Made by a program: the position numbers and the translations under genes. The notes beneath the pieces were generated by a model. It did not search any database. It was given only the letters and a program-made list of their open reading frames with translations, and was not told the DNA's origin. A stretch of DNA of 64,000 nucleotides from Ideonella alba (GTDB taxonomy: Bacteria > Pseudomonadota > Gammaproteobacteria > Burkholderiales > Burkholderiaceae_C), in contig NZ_JAGQDF010000015.1 of NCBI RefSeq assembly GCF_018069875.1, positions 62,001-126,000 on the forward strand, in the 5' to 3' direction. Shown here one piece after another: positions 53,046-61,137 of the stretch (positions are counted from its first letter, which is position 1; every line of letters begins with the position of its first letter).

Positions 53046-53121
53046 GCGGTGGGCCGCCCGCTCACGCGGCAGCCATGCCAGGGCACAGCCGACCGATTAT
53101 AGGGACCCACCGGCGGCCACC

Positions 53122-53151
53122 TTGCCAGCTGGACCAGGAAAATGCTATACT
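53122..53151 (+). promoter_or_regulatory. Sigma-70 promoter of rpsT
   Basis: TTGCCA (53122-53127) and TATACT (53146-53151) are 18 bp apart. A TG dinucleotide one base before the -10 makes an extended -10 (TGCTATACT). Transcription would begin near 53158, about 30 bases before the ATG at 53188. Confidence 0.82.
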
Positions 53152-53187
53152 CGATAGTCTTTATCCACCTGGACCCAATTTCAAGCA

Positions 53188-53484
53188 ATGGCCACTTCCT
53201 CCAAAGCCAAGAAGAAGACCGTTCGTCTCGCGTCGGGCCGCAAGCGCGCTCGCCAGGACGTCAACCTGAACGCCGCCAACACCTCGCTGCGTTCGAAGTT
53301 CCGCACCTCGATCAAGAACGTGCTCAAGGCCGTCGCCGCTGGCGACAAGGGCCAGGCCACCGACCTGTTCAAGACCGCCCAGAGCGTGATCGACTCGATC
53401 GCCGACAAGGGCATCTTCCACAAGAACAAGGCCGCTCGTCACAAGAGCCGCCTGTCCGCCAAGATCAAGGCGCTCGCCGCCTGA
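53188..53484 (+). CDS. rpsT: 30S ribosomal protein S20
   Basis: The 98-residue basic helical protein begins [19 protein letters not shown]. The typical [11 protein letters not shown] and [16 protein letters not shown] segments are present. It binds 16S rRNA early in 30S assembly. It is a monocistronic gene with its own promoter and terminator. Confidence 0.99.
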   Translation: MATSSKAKKKTVRLASGRKRARQDVNLNAANTSLRSKFRTSIKNVLKAVAAGDKGQATDLFKTAQSVIDSIADKGIFHKNKAARHKSRLSAKIKALAA

Positions 53485-53507
53485 CAACCCTCTCCAGGTG
53501 GAAGACA

Positions 53508-53533
53508 AAGGCCCCGCACTGCGGGGCCTTTTT
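53508..53533 (+). terminator. Rho-independent terminator of rpsT
   Basis: AAGGCCCCGC-ACT-GCGGGGCCTT is a ten-bp stem with a three-base loop, followed by T residues. It lies 23 bp after the rpsT stop. Confidence 0.93.
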
Positions 53534-53711
53534 CATGGCGGGCCCCGACGTGCGGGGCCCTTGTTCTTTGGCGCCCTGTACCCCATGGCCTGTGGGGTGG
53601 GGGCCGCAGGGCGGGGCTGATGTTCTTGGGCAGCGCCAGGCTGAGTTTCCTGGCAGTCGCCACCAGCCCACCCAAGCCACGCCACGGACTGTGGCATCCG
53701 CGGCGCAGGCC

Positions 53712-54035
53712 TCAGGCCGACGGCGGGTCGGGCAGCAGGCATGCCTCGGACACCTGCAGGTGGTTGTCCTTGGCAAAGTTCATCACGAAGTCCCAGGCCA
53801 TGGGTTCGAGGTCGCGCAGCGCCTCGTTGACGATCACGCACTTCACGCCGTTGATCACCCGCGGCACGCAGTACGGCGAGTAGCCGATGAAGGCGCCAAT
53901 GCCGCCCGCGCCGCCCCCCGGGCGGAAGCACGACATCGCACCGGCCAGGCGCTCGGCCCAGTCACTGGGACGGAAGGTCCGTCCTTCCAGCGTGATGCCT
54001 TGGATGAAGAACTCGCGGGGCTTGGTGACGGACAT
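53712..54035 (-). CDS. DUF3579 domain protein
   Basis: The 107-residue protein begins M-S-V-T-K-P-R-E-F-F-I-Q-G-I-T-L-E-G-R-T. The mid-region W-A-E-R-L-A-G-A-M-S-C-F and the P-R-V-I-N-G-V-K-C-V-I-V-N segment are typical of DUF3579, a family found mainly in betaproteobacteria and of unknown function. The start is set at 54035 because the family N-terminus begins there; the open frame extends 45 codons upstream without similarity. It lies divergent from argD. Confidence 0.9.
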   Translation of the reverse strand: MSVTKPREFFIQGITLEGRTFRPSDWAERLAGAMSCFRPGGGAGGIGAFIGYSPYCVPRVINGVKCVIVNEALRDLEPMAWDFVMNFAKDNHLQVSEACLLPDPPSA

Positions 54036-54234
54036 GGGCTCAGGAATCGGCGGCAGCGACGAGCGTACGGGAACAAGCTGGCATGGCGCTGTCGCGAGAT
54101 GCCGTTTGTTTTCAGGATGCGGAAGAGAAGCACGTATTGTGCCCCGATCGTGTTGCAACGCAGCATGCATGGCGACTCCAGTGCGGTCTTTCGGGTTTGT
54201 CGCCCTGTTCGGGTGCGGGCTTTAGAATTGCAGT

Positions 54235-54276
54235 GGGCCGGTGCGTGAAATGAGGCGCTGCCGGCCCTTTTCTTTT
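54235..54276 (+). promoter_or_regulatory. Terminator-like hairpin in the argD leader
   Basis: GGGCCGG (54235-54241) can pair with CCGGCCC (54261-54267). It is extended by a bulged GCG/CGC pairing and followed by TTTTCTTTT. It lies 44-85 bases before the argD start with no upstream + gene to terminate, so it may be a leader attenuator or only a structured 5' end. Confidence 0.35.
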
Positions 54277-54319
54277 CCCGAACCTGTTTCCTTCACCGAT
54301 TTCGACTGGAGTCCAAGGG

Positions 54320-55510
54320 ATGACCGCCTCGATGCCCCACGTGATGAACACCTATGGCCGGCTGCCGATCGCGCTGTCGCACGGCCGAGGCTGCCGCGTC
54401 TGGGACACCGAAGGCCGACGCTACCTGGACGGCCTGGGCGGCATCGCCGTCAACACCCTGGGCCATGCCCACCCCAAGCTGCTGGCCGAGCTGACCGACC
54501 AGATGGGCAAGCTCATCCACTGCAGCAACTACTACGAGAACCCGCTGCAGGAGGCGCTGGGCGCCAAGCTGGCGGAACTGTCGGGCCTGTCGGCGGCCTT
54601 CTTCTGCTCGACCGGCCTGGAGGCCAACGAGGCCGCGCTGAAGATCGCCCGCAAGGCCGGCCATGACCGTGGCATCGAGCGCCCTGGGGTGATCGTCTTC
54701 GAGAAGGCCTTCCATGGCCGCTCGATCGCCACCCTCAGCGCCACCGGCAACCCCAAGGTGCAGGAAGGCTTCGGGCCGCTGGTCGAGGGCTTCATCCGCG
54801 TGCCCTTCAACGACATCGAGGCGCTGCGCGCCCACAGCGCCAACCGCAACATCACCGCGGTCTTCCTGGAGACCATCCAGGGTGAAGGCGGCATCAACCC
54901 GGCGCGCTGGGACTACCTGCGCGAGGTGCGCGCGCTGTGCGATGCCAACGGCTGGCTGCTGATGCTCGACGAGGTGCAGTGCGGCATCGGCCGCACCGGC
55001 AAGTGGTTCGCCCACCAGTGGGCCGGCATCGTCCCCGACGTGATGCCGCTGGCCAAGGGCCTGGGCTCGGGCGTGCCGATCGGCGCCGTGGTCGTCGGAC
55101 CCAAGGCGCTGAATGTCTTCGGCCCGGGCAATCATGGCACCACCTTCGGCGGCAACCCGCTGTCGATGCGCGCCGGCATCGCCACGCTGAAGATCATGGA
55201 AGAAGACGGCGTGATGGCCAATGCCGCCGCGGTGGGCGCCCACCTGAAGGCCGCGCTGCAGCGCGAGTTGGCGGGCGTGGACGGCGTCAAGGAAGTGCGC
55301 GGCGAGGGCCTGATGCTGGGCATCGAGCTGGCCCGCCCCTGCGGCGCCATCCTGACCCGCGCGATGCAGGCCGGGCTGCTGCTGTCGGTCACCGCCGACA
55401 CCGTGGTGCGTCTGGTGCCGCCGCTGATCCTGACCCAGGACGAGGCCGACGAGATCGTCAGCCTGCTGGTGCCGGTGATCAAGACCTTCCTGTCCGAGGC
55501 CGCGGCATGA
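54320..55510 (+). CDS. argD: Acetylornithine/succinyl-diaminopimelate-type aminotransferase
   Basis: The 396-residue class III PLP aminotransferase has P-H-V-M-N-T-Y-G-R-L at the N-terminus, F-C-S-T-G-L-E-A-N-E-A-A-L-K-I-A near 95, and L-D-E-V-Q-C-G-I-G-R-T-G near 215. The Schiff-base Lys is in P-L-A-K-G-L-G-S-G-V-P-I-G-A. It converts N-acetylglutamate semialdehyde to N-acetylornithine in arginine synthesis. Its stop overlaps a possible argF start, and argF follows by 17 bp; the two form an arginine operon. Confidence 0.95.
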   Translation: MTASMPHVMNTYGRLPIALSHGRGCRVWDTEGRRYLDGLGGIAVNTLGHAHPKLLAELTDQMGKLIHCSNYYENPLQEALGAKLAELSGLSAAFFCSTGLEANEAALKIARKAGHDRGIERPGVIVFEKAFHGRSIATLSATGNPKVQEGFGPLVEGFIRVPFNDIEALRAHSANRNITAVFLETIQGEGGINPARWDYLREVRALCDANGWLLMLDEVQCGIGRTGKWFAHQWAGIVPDVMPLAKGLGSGVPIGAVVVGPKALNVFGPGNHGTTFGGNPLSMRAGIATLKIMEEDGVMANAAAVGAHLKAALQRELAGVDGVKEVRGEGLMLGIELARPCGAILTRAMQAGLLLSVTADTVVRLVPPLILTQDEADEIVSLLVPVIKTFLSEAAA

Positions 55511-55527
55511 AGCCGGGAGACACGCTG

Positions 55528-56469
55528 ATGAAGCACTACCTGCAGTTCAAGGATTTCCGGGCCGAGGAATACGCCTACCTGTTCGAGCGCGCCCGCATCA
55601 TCAAGAGCCGCTTCAAGAACTACGAGAAATACCAGCCGCTGGCCGACCGCACGCTGGCGATGATCTTCGAGAAGGCCAGCACCCGCACGCGTGTCAGCTT
55701 CGAGGCCGGCATGTACCAGATGGGCGGCTCGGTGGTGCACCTGACCACCGGCGACAGCCAGCTGGGCCGCGCCGAGCCGATCGAGGACAGCGCGCGCGTG
55801 ATCAGCCGCATGGTCGACATCGTGATGATCCGCACCTACGAGCAGACCAAGATCGAGCGCTTCGCCGCGCACTCGCGGGTGCCGGTGATCAACGGCCTGA
55901 CCAACGAGTTCCACCCCTGCCAGATCCTGGCCGACCTGTTCACCTACCTGGAGCACCGCGCTCCGGTGGGCGCCCGGGGCTACGACCTGGACAGCCTCAA
56001 GGGCAAGGTCGTGACCTGGGTGGGTGATGGCAACAACATGGCCAACACCTGGCTGCAGGCCGCCGAGATCCTGGGCTTCACGGTGCACGTCAGCACGCCC
56101 GGCGGCTACGAGGTGGACCCGGCCGTGGCCGGCATCAGCCAGCGCGACTGCTACAAGGTCTTCAAGGACCCGCTGGAAGCCTGCCGCGGCGCCCACCTGG
56201 TGACCACCGACGTCTGGACCAGCATGGGCTACGAGGCCGAGAACGAAGCCCGCATCAAGGCCTTCGCCGACTGGTGCGTCGACGCCGACATGATGGTCGT
56301 GGCCCAGCCCGACGCCCTGTTCATGCACTGCCTGCCGGCCCACCGCGGCGAGGAGGTCACCGCCGAGGTGATCGACGGGCCGCAGTCGGTGGTCTGGGAT
56401 GAGGCAGAAAACAGGATGCACGTGCAGAAGGCACTCATGGAGTACCTTCTGCTCGGCCGGATCGGCTGA
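55528..56469 (+). CDS. argF: Ornithine carbamoyltransferase
   Basis: The 313-residue enzyme makes citrulline from ornithine and carbamoyl phosphate. It has the carbamoyl-phosphate loop S-T-R-T-R-V-S-F-E, then H-P-C-Q-I-L-A-D-L and the ornithine motif F-M-H-C-L-P-A-H-R-G. I chose ATG 55528 (M-K-H-Y-L-Q-F-K-D-F), which follows GGGAGA by six bases; an ATG overlapping the argD stop at 55507 would add seven residues. The last 54 bases of the gene are repeated twice downstream. Confidence 0.97.
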   Translation: MKHYLQFKDFRAEEYAYLFERARIIKSRFKNYEKYQPLADRTLAMIFEKASTRTRVSFEAGMYQMGGSVVHLTTGDSQLGRAEPIEDSARVISRMVDIVMIRTYEQTKIERFAAHSRVPVINGLTNEFHPCQILADLFTYLEHRAPVGARGYDLDSLKGKVVTWVGDGNNMANTWLQAAEILGFTVHVSTPGGYEVDPAVAGISQRDCYKVFKDPLEACRGAHLVTTDVWTSMGYEAENEARIKAFADWCVDADMMVVAQPDALFMHCLPAHRGEEVTAEVIDGPQSVVWDEAENRMHVQKALMEYLLLGRIG

Positions 56470-56740
56470 AGGCCGGGCCGGCGGCCCGCCAGGGCCGGCA
56501 GCCTGTTTCGGCGCAGGGTCATGTCCGCGCAGCGGACGTGAGCCGTAGCCAAAATCGAATGCTCATGGAGTACCTTCTGCTCGGCCGGATCGGCTGAAGG
56601 CCGGGCCGGCGGCCCGCCAGGGCCGGCAGCCTGTTTCGGCGCAGGGTCATGTCCGCGCAGCGGACGTGAGCCGTAGCCAAAATCGAATGCACGTGCAGAA
56701 GGCACTCATGGCGTACCTTCTGCTCGGCCGGATCGGCTGA
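56416..56740 (+). repeat. Triplicated 3' end of argF with two identical 92-bp spacers
   Basis: The final 54 bases of argF (56416-56469, from M-H-V-Q-K-A-L-M to the stop) recur at 56687-56740 with one base change (Glu to Ala codon). A shortened 36-base copy lies at 56562-56597. The spacers 56470-56561 and 56598-56689 are identical over 92 bp and contain GC-rich inverted repeats (GGCCGGGCCGGCGGCCCGCC and TCCGC-GCA-GCGGA). The period is 128 bp, then 143 bp; the difference is the 15 bases absent from the middle copy. This fills most of the 369-bp gap after argF. Confidence 0.95.
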
Positions 56741-56838
56741 CGCATTGGCCTGCCCTTGATCTGGGGCAAGCGAGCGATCAGCGTCCTGTCAGGCGCCCGG
56801 CGCAAGCTCCCCGCAGGAGACAACAAGGGTTCACAACG

Positions 56839-57582
56839 ATGAAACTCGCCCTGATCACTGACCTGCATGCCAACCGCGAGGCGGTGCAGGCGGTGCTGGA
56901 CCATGCCAAGGCCGCCGGCGCGCAGCGCTACGCATTCCTGGGCGACTATGTCGGCTACGGCGCCGATCCCGGCTGGGTGGTCGACACCGTGCGCGAGTAC
57001 GTGGCCGCTGGCGCGATCGCCGTCAACGGCAACCACGATGCCGGCTGCGTGCAGGAAATCTCGCCCAACATGCGGCCGGACGCCCGCCAGGTGGTGGAGT
57101 GGACCCGCGCGCAGCTCACGCCCGCCCAACTGGCCTTCCTGGCCGAGCGGCCGATGTCGCACACCGAGGGTGACATGCTCTTCGTGCACGCCAACGCCTT
57201 TGCGCCGGCCGAGTGGGAGTACATCCAGGGCCGGATCGAGGCGGTGCGCAGCCTGCATGCCACGACCTGCCACTACACCTTCTGCGGCCACATGCACGAG
57301 CCCAAGCTGTTCCACCTGTCGGGCACCGGCAAGGCGGGCGACTTCGTGCCCACGCCCGGCGTGCCGATTCCGGTGCCGCCGCACCGCCAGTGGCTGATCG
57401 TGCCCGGCTCGGCCGGTCAGCCGCGTGACGGCAACCCGGCCGCCTGCTACGCGATGTTCGACCTGCGCGAGCAGACCCTGAGCTTCCAGCGCGTGCCCTA
57501 CGACCACGAACTGGCGGCCGCCAAGATCCGCGCCGCCGGCCTGCCGGAGCGCCTTGCCGACCGCCTGGCCCATGGACAGTAG
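56839..57582 (+). CDS. Metallophosphoesterase
   Basis: The 247-residue calcineurin-like phosphoesterase has the motif set D-L-H-A-N (residues 8-12), G-D-Y-V-G-Y-G, G-N-H-D, H-A-N and C-G-H-M-H, all dimetal ligands. The layout resembles YfcE/ApaH-type phosphodiesterases. The last codons overlap the kinase start by 11 bp, so the two are co-translated. It may act on phosphoproteins or nucleotides in the same signalling unit. Confidence 0.94.
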   Translation: MKLALITDLHANREAVQAVLDHAKAAGAQRYAFLGDYVGYGADPGWVVDTVREYVAAGAIAVNGNHDAGCVQEISPNMRPDARQVVEWTRAQLTPAQLAFLAERPMSHTEGDMLFVHANAFAPAEWEYIQGRIEAVRSLHATTCHYTFCGHMHEPKLFHLSGTGKAGDFVPTPGVPIPVPPHRQWLIVPGSAGQPRDGNPAACYAMFDLREQTLSFQRVPYDHELAAAKIRAAGLPERLADRLAHGQ

Positions 57583-59083
57583 CAGCAGCTTCGCCGGCGG
57601 CAAGGGGCCGGCGCCGGATGCCGGGCAACGTGTACTGCAGGTGGGCGAGGTCATCGACGGCTTCCGCCTCGAAGAGCGTCTGCACCAGGGCGGCATGGCC
57701 ACGCTGTGGCGCGTGCAGCGCGTCGACGACCAGGGCCGGCCGCTGGCCGACAACCCGCCGCTTCCGCTGATCATGAAGGTGCCGCGCATCAAGGGCGGCG
57801 AAGACCCGGCCACGATCGTCGGCTTCGAGGTCGAGCGCATGATCATGCCGATGCTCTCGGGGCCGCACGTGCCGAAGTTCGTCGCCAAGGGCGACTTCAC
57901 GCGCCAGCCCCACATCGTCATGGAGCACATCCCGGGCGAGACCCTGCGCCCGCGCCTGGACCAGGCGCCGCTGGCGCTGGACGAGGTGGTCGAGATCGGC
58001 TCGCGCGTGGCACAGGCGCTGCACGAGCTGCACCGGCAGAACGTGGTGCACCTGGACATCAAGCCCAGCAACATCCTGTTCCGCCCCGACGGCACCGCGG
58101 TGCTGGTCGACTTCGGCCTGTCGCGCCACGACCACCTGCCCGACCTGCTGGACGAGGAGTTCACGCTGCCCATGGGCACCGGGCCCTACATGTCGCCCGA
58201 GCAGGTGCAGTTCGTCCGCAACGACCCGCGCAGCGACATCTTCGCGCTGGGCGTGATGCTCTACCACTTCACCACCGGCGAGCGCCCCTTCGGCGCCCCC
58301 ACCTCGGTCAGCGGCCTGCGCAAGCGGCTGTACGTAGACCCGGTGCCGCCGCGCGCGCTGCGCAGCGACTGTCCGCCCTGGCTGCAGGAGCTGATCCTGA
58401 AGTGCCTGGAGGTCAAGCCCGAGCACCGCTACCAGAGCGCCGCGCAGCTGTCACTCGACCTGCAGAACCCCACGCAGATCGCGCTGACGCGGCGCGCCGA
58501 GCGCCTGCAGCAGTCCAGCGCCTTCAAGCGCATGAAGCGCTGGTTCTTCGCGCTGGGCAGCGAGCCCGACAACCGCGCGGTCAGCGCGTCCGAGCTGGTC
58601 AAGAAGAGCCCGATCATCATGGCCGCGGTGGACATCGACTCGGCCTCGAGCCAGCTGCTCGAGCAGCTGCGCGAGACCGTGCGCCGCATCGTGCTGACCG
58701 AGCCCGGCGCGCGCCTGGCCTGCGTCAGCGTGATGAAGACCGCGCGCATCGGCATGGACGAGCTGGTCGACGCCGAAGGCCGCAGCGTGCACGTCAAGCA
58801 GCTGGTCAACCTCAAGCACTGGGCACGGCCGATCAGCAAGTCGCTGAACCTGGACGACGGCCGGCTGACCTTCCATGTGCTGGAAGCGCCGGACCCGGCG
58901 GCGGCCATCATCGACTTCGCCAAGCGCAACCACGTCGACCACATCGTGATGGGTGCGCGCGGCCAGTCGGCGCTGCGCCGCTACCTGGGCAGCGTGTCCT
59001 CGCAGGTGGTGGCCGAGTCGGACTGCACCGTCACCGTGGTGCGCGCCGAGACGCCGGCCGACGACGACTACGTCCCCTTCTGA
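57572..59083 (+). CDS. Bifunctional Ser/Thr protein kinase and universal stress protein
   Basis: The 503-residue protein has a Hanks-type kinase domain over about residues 18-290, with glycine loop H-Q-G-G-M-A-T-L, Lys in I-M-K-V-P, catalytic loop H-L-D-I-K-P-S-N, D-F-G-L-S, and M-S-P-E-Q. The HRD motif reads H-L-D, so it is a non-RD kinase. A UspA domain follows from about 345 (K-K-S-P-I-I-M-A-A-V-D). It ends with the ATP-binding G-A-R-G-Q-S-A-L-R-R-Y-L-G-S-V-S, which fits G-2X-G-9X-G-[S/T]. The ATG at 57572 lies inside the phosphoesterase gene. Confidence 0.93.
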   Translation: MDSSSSFAGGKGPAPDAGQRVLQVGEVIDGFRLEERLHQGGMATLWRVQRVDDQGRPLADNPPLPLIMKVPRIKGGEDPATIVGFEVERMIMPMLSGPHVPKFVAKGDFTRQPHIVMEHIPGETLRPRLDQAPLALDEVVEIGSRVAQALHELHRQNVVHLDIKPSNILFRPDGTAVLVDFGLSRHDHLPDLLDEEFTLPMGTGPYMSPEQVQFVRNDPRSDIFALGVMLYHFTTGERPFGAPTSVSGLRKRLYVDPVPPRALRSDCPPWLQELILKCLEVKPEHRYQSAAQLSLDLQNPTQIALTRRAERLQQSSAFKRMKRWFFALGSEPDNRAVSASELVKKSPIIMAAVDIDSASSQLLEQLRETVRRIVLTEPGARLACVSVMKTARIGMDELVDAEGRSVHVKQLVNLKHWARPISKSLNLDDGRLTFHVLEAPDPAAAIIDFAKRNHVDHIVMGARGQSALRRYLGSVSSQVVAESDCTVTVVRAETPADDDYVPF

Positions 59084-59084
59084 C

Positions 59085-59420
59085 GTGGCCGAGGCCGACA
59101 ACCCCTGCGTCCGCTGCGGCGCCTGCTGCGCCGCCTTCCGGGTGGACTTCTCGGTGGAGGAGCTGGACAGCCGCTTCGGCCGCGTGCCCGACGGCCTGAC
59201 GGTCGAGGTCACCGACGGCACCTGCCGCATGCGCGGCACCGACCACGCCCAGCCGCGCTGCGCGGCCCTGGTGGGCACGGTGGGCGTGCAGGCCCACTGC
59301 GGCATCTACGAGTGGCGGCCGTCGCCCTGCCGCGAATTCGGCCTGCTGGCGCCGCTGGGCCGTGGCGACGAGGCCTGCAGCCGCGCCCGCGCCCGTCACC
59401 GGCTGCCCCCCCTCGACTAG
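59085..59420 (+). CDS. YkgJ-family cysteine cluster protein
   Basis: The 111-residue protein starts at a GTG one base after the kinase stop. It has the C-x2-C-x2-C-C cluster (C-V-R-C-G-A-C-C), then C-R-M-R-G and C-A-A-L-V, and C-x5-R-P-x2-C (C-G-I-Y-E-W-R-P-S-P-C), as in YkgJ zinc/iron-sulfur proteins. The function is unknown. The downstream convergent SDR gene shares the CTAG at its stop. Confidence 0.88.
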   Translation: MAEADNPCVRCGACCAAFRVDFSVEELDSRFGRVPDGLTVEVTDGTCRMRGTDHAQPRCAALVGTVGVQAHCGIYEWRPSPCREFGLLAPLGRGDEACSRARARHRLPPLD

Positions 59421-60205
59421 AAGCTGCCCGGGTAGGCGCCGCCGTCGATCAGCAGGTTCTGGCCGGTGAGGAAGCCGGCCTGCGCGCTGCAGACGTAGGC
59501 GCACAGCGCACCGAACTCGGCGGGCGTGCCGAAGCGCCGCGCGGGCGCGACCTGGCGGCGCTGATCCATCACCGCCTCCAGCGGCTGGCCGCTCTTGGCC
59601 GCGGCACCTTCCATCGTCTTGCGCAGGCGGTCGGTGTCGAACGCGCCGGGCAGCAGGTTGTTGATGGTGACGTTGCGGCTGGCCAGGCGCGGCTGGCGCG
59701 ACAGGCCGGCGATGAAACCGGTCAGGCCGCTGCGCGCGCCGTTGGACAGGCCCAGGATGTCGATCGGCGCCTTCACCGCGCCCGAGGTGATGTTGACGAT
59801 GCGCCCGAAGCCGCGCTCGGCCATGCCGTCGACCACCGCCTTGATCAGCTCGATCGGGGTCAGCATGTTGGCGTCCAGCGCCGCGATCCAGGCCGCGCGG
59901 TCCCAGTCACGGAAGTCACCCGGCGGTGGTCCGCCGGCGTTGTTGACCAGGATGTCGACCTGCGGGCAGGCGGCCAGCGCGGCGGCGCGGCCCTCCGGCG
60001 TGGTGATGTCGCCGGCCACGGTGCGCACCGTGATGCCCGGGGATGCCGAGCGCAGCTCGGCCGCAGTGGCCTCCAGGGCCTCGGCGCCTCGCGCCGTGAT
60101 CACCAGGTGCACGCCCTCGGCCGCCAGCGCCTGTGCGCAGCCCTTGCCCAGGCCCTTGCTGGCCGCACACACCAGGGCCCAGCGGCCCGCGATCCCCATG
60201 TCCAT
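59417..60205 (-). CDS. SDR family protein without the catalytic Tyr/Lys
   Basis: The 262-residue Rossmann protein has a cofactor loop C-A-A-S-K-G-L-G-K-G instead of T-G-x-x-x-G-x-G, N-N-A-G near residue 88, and the catalytic Ser motif N-I-T-S-G-A. Where active SDRs have Y-x-x-x-K it reads L-G-L-S-N-G-A-R-S-G-L-T, so both catalytic residues are replaced. Related proteins are often called 3-oxoacyl-ACP reductases, but activity here is doubtful. The start at 60205 follows AGGAGG. It ends the five-gene minus-strand operon. Confidence 0.88.
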   Translation of the reverse strand: MDMGIAGRWALVCAASKGLGKGCAQALAAEGVHLVITARGAEALEATAAELRSASPGITVRTVAGDITTPEGRAAALAACPQVDILVNNAGGPPPGDFRDWDRAAWIAALDANMLTPIELIKAVVDGMAERGFGRIVNITSGAVKAPIDILGLSNGARSGLTGFIAGLSRQPRLASRNVTINNLLPGAFDTDRLRKTMEGAAAKSGQPLEAVMDQRRQVAPARRFGTPAEFGALCAYVCSAQAGFLTGQNLLIDGGAYPGSF

Positions 60206-60216
60206 CGCTCGTCCTC

Positions 60217-61137
60217 CTATCGCCAACGGGCGAGCAGCCACACGCCGCTCATCACCAGCACCGTGCCGGCCAGCAGCCAGGGCGTGAAAGGCTCGCCCAG
60301 CAGCCACACACCCATCGCGATCGTCGACAGCGGCCCGATCATGCCCACCTGGGCGGTCATGGCCGAGCCGATGCGCTCGATCGCCATCATCACCATCAGC
60401 ACGGGTGCAAAGGTGCAGGCCAGCGCGTTGAGGGCCGACAGCGCCACCACGGGCGCCGGCACCACGGCCGCATCCCAGGGCCTGAAGAGCGCGAAATGCA
60501 ACAGGCACAGCACGCAGGCCGCGCTGCTGGCCAGGCCGGTCAGGCGCATCGACCCCAGCCGGCCCACCACCTCGCCGCTGGCCACCAGGTAGACCGAATA
60601 GCTGACCGCGCTGCCGAACACCAGCGCCGCGCCCAGCGCCACCGCGCCGCCCTGCAGCGTCAGCTCATGGCCGAAGACCACCAGCGCGCCCGAGTAGCTG
60701 ATCGCCGCCGCCAGCCACTGCCGGGTGCTGACATGCCGCTTGAACCACAGCACCGAGATCACCATCACGATGGTCGGACCCAGGTACAGGATCAGCCGCT
60801 CCAGGCTGGCGCTGATGTACTGCAGGCCGGCGAAGTCCAGCATGCTGGCCGCGTAGTAGCCCGAGAAGCCCAGGCCCCAGACCGCCAGCCAGTCGCGCCG
60901 CGTCAGCGCGGCCTGGCCGCGGCTGGCCCACACCGCCAGGGACAGGAACATCGGCAGCGCCAGCGCCATGCGCCAGGCCACCACCGTCACCGCGTCCACG
61001 CCGTGGCGGTACATCAGCTTGGCCAGGATGGCCTTGCCCGAGAAGGCCACGGCGCCGGCCGCGGCCAGCACGATGCCCGGCCACAGCTGATCGCCGCGGG
61101 CCGAGGCAAAGGCCGAGACGCGCGCGCCGCCGGTCAT
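60217..61137 (-). CDS. EamA/DMT family transporter
   Basis: The 306-residue protein has ten hydrophobic helices in two EamA repeats, separated near residue 160. There are G-K-A-I-L-A-K-L-M-Y-R-H near residue 33 and S-Y-S-G-A-L-V-V-F-G-H-E-L-T at the end of the first repeat. It probably exports or imports a metabolite. The ATG directly follows the gamma-glutamyltransferase stop. Confidence 0.93.
   Translation of the reverse strand: MTGGARVSAFASARGDQLWPGIVLAAAGAVAFSGKAILAKLMYRHGVDAVTVVAWRMALALPMFLSLAVWASRGQAALTRRDWLAVWGLGFSGYYAASMLDFAGLQYISASLERLILYLGPTIVMVISVLWFKRHVSTRQWLAAAISYSGALVVFGHELTLQGGAVALGAALVFGSAVSYSVYLVASGEVVGRLGSMRLTGLASSAACVLCLLHFALFRPWDAAVVPAPVVALSALNALACTFAPVLMVMMAIERIGSAMTAQVGMIGPLSTIAMGVWLLGEPFTPWLLAGTVLVMSGVWLLARWR

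Noticed and set aside
54241-54666. 141-codon + strand frame before and across the start of argD
   Set aside because: It runs out of frame into argD and has no domain. Only its first codons are of possible interest as a leader and are listed as a finding.
56470-56740. IS element or integron at the argF repeat
   Set aside because: There is no transposase or integrase frame, no terminal inverted repeats bounding a unit and no target-site duplication. The structure is tandem duplication of a gene end and spacer.
56647-58179. 510-codon minus-strand open frame over the phosphoesterase and kinase genes
   Set aside because: It is a shadow of two clearly conserved + strand genes, and its start lies inside the argF repeat.
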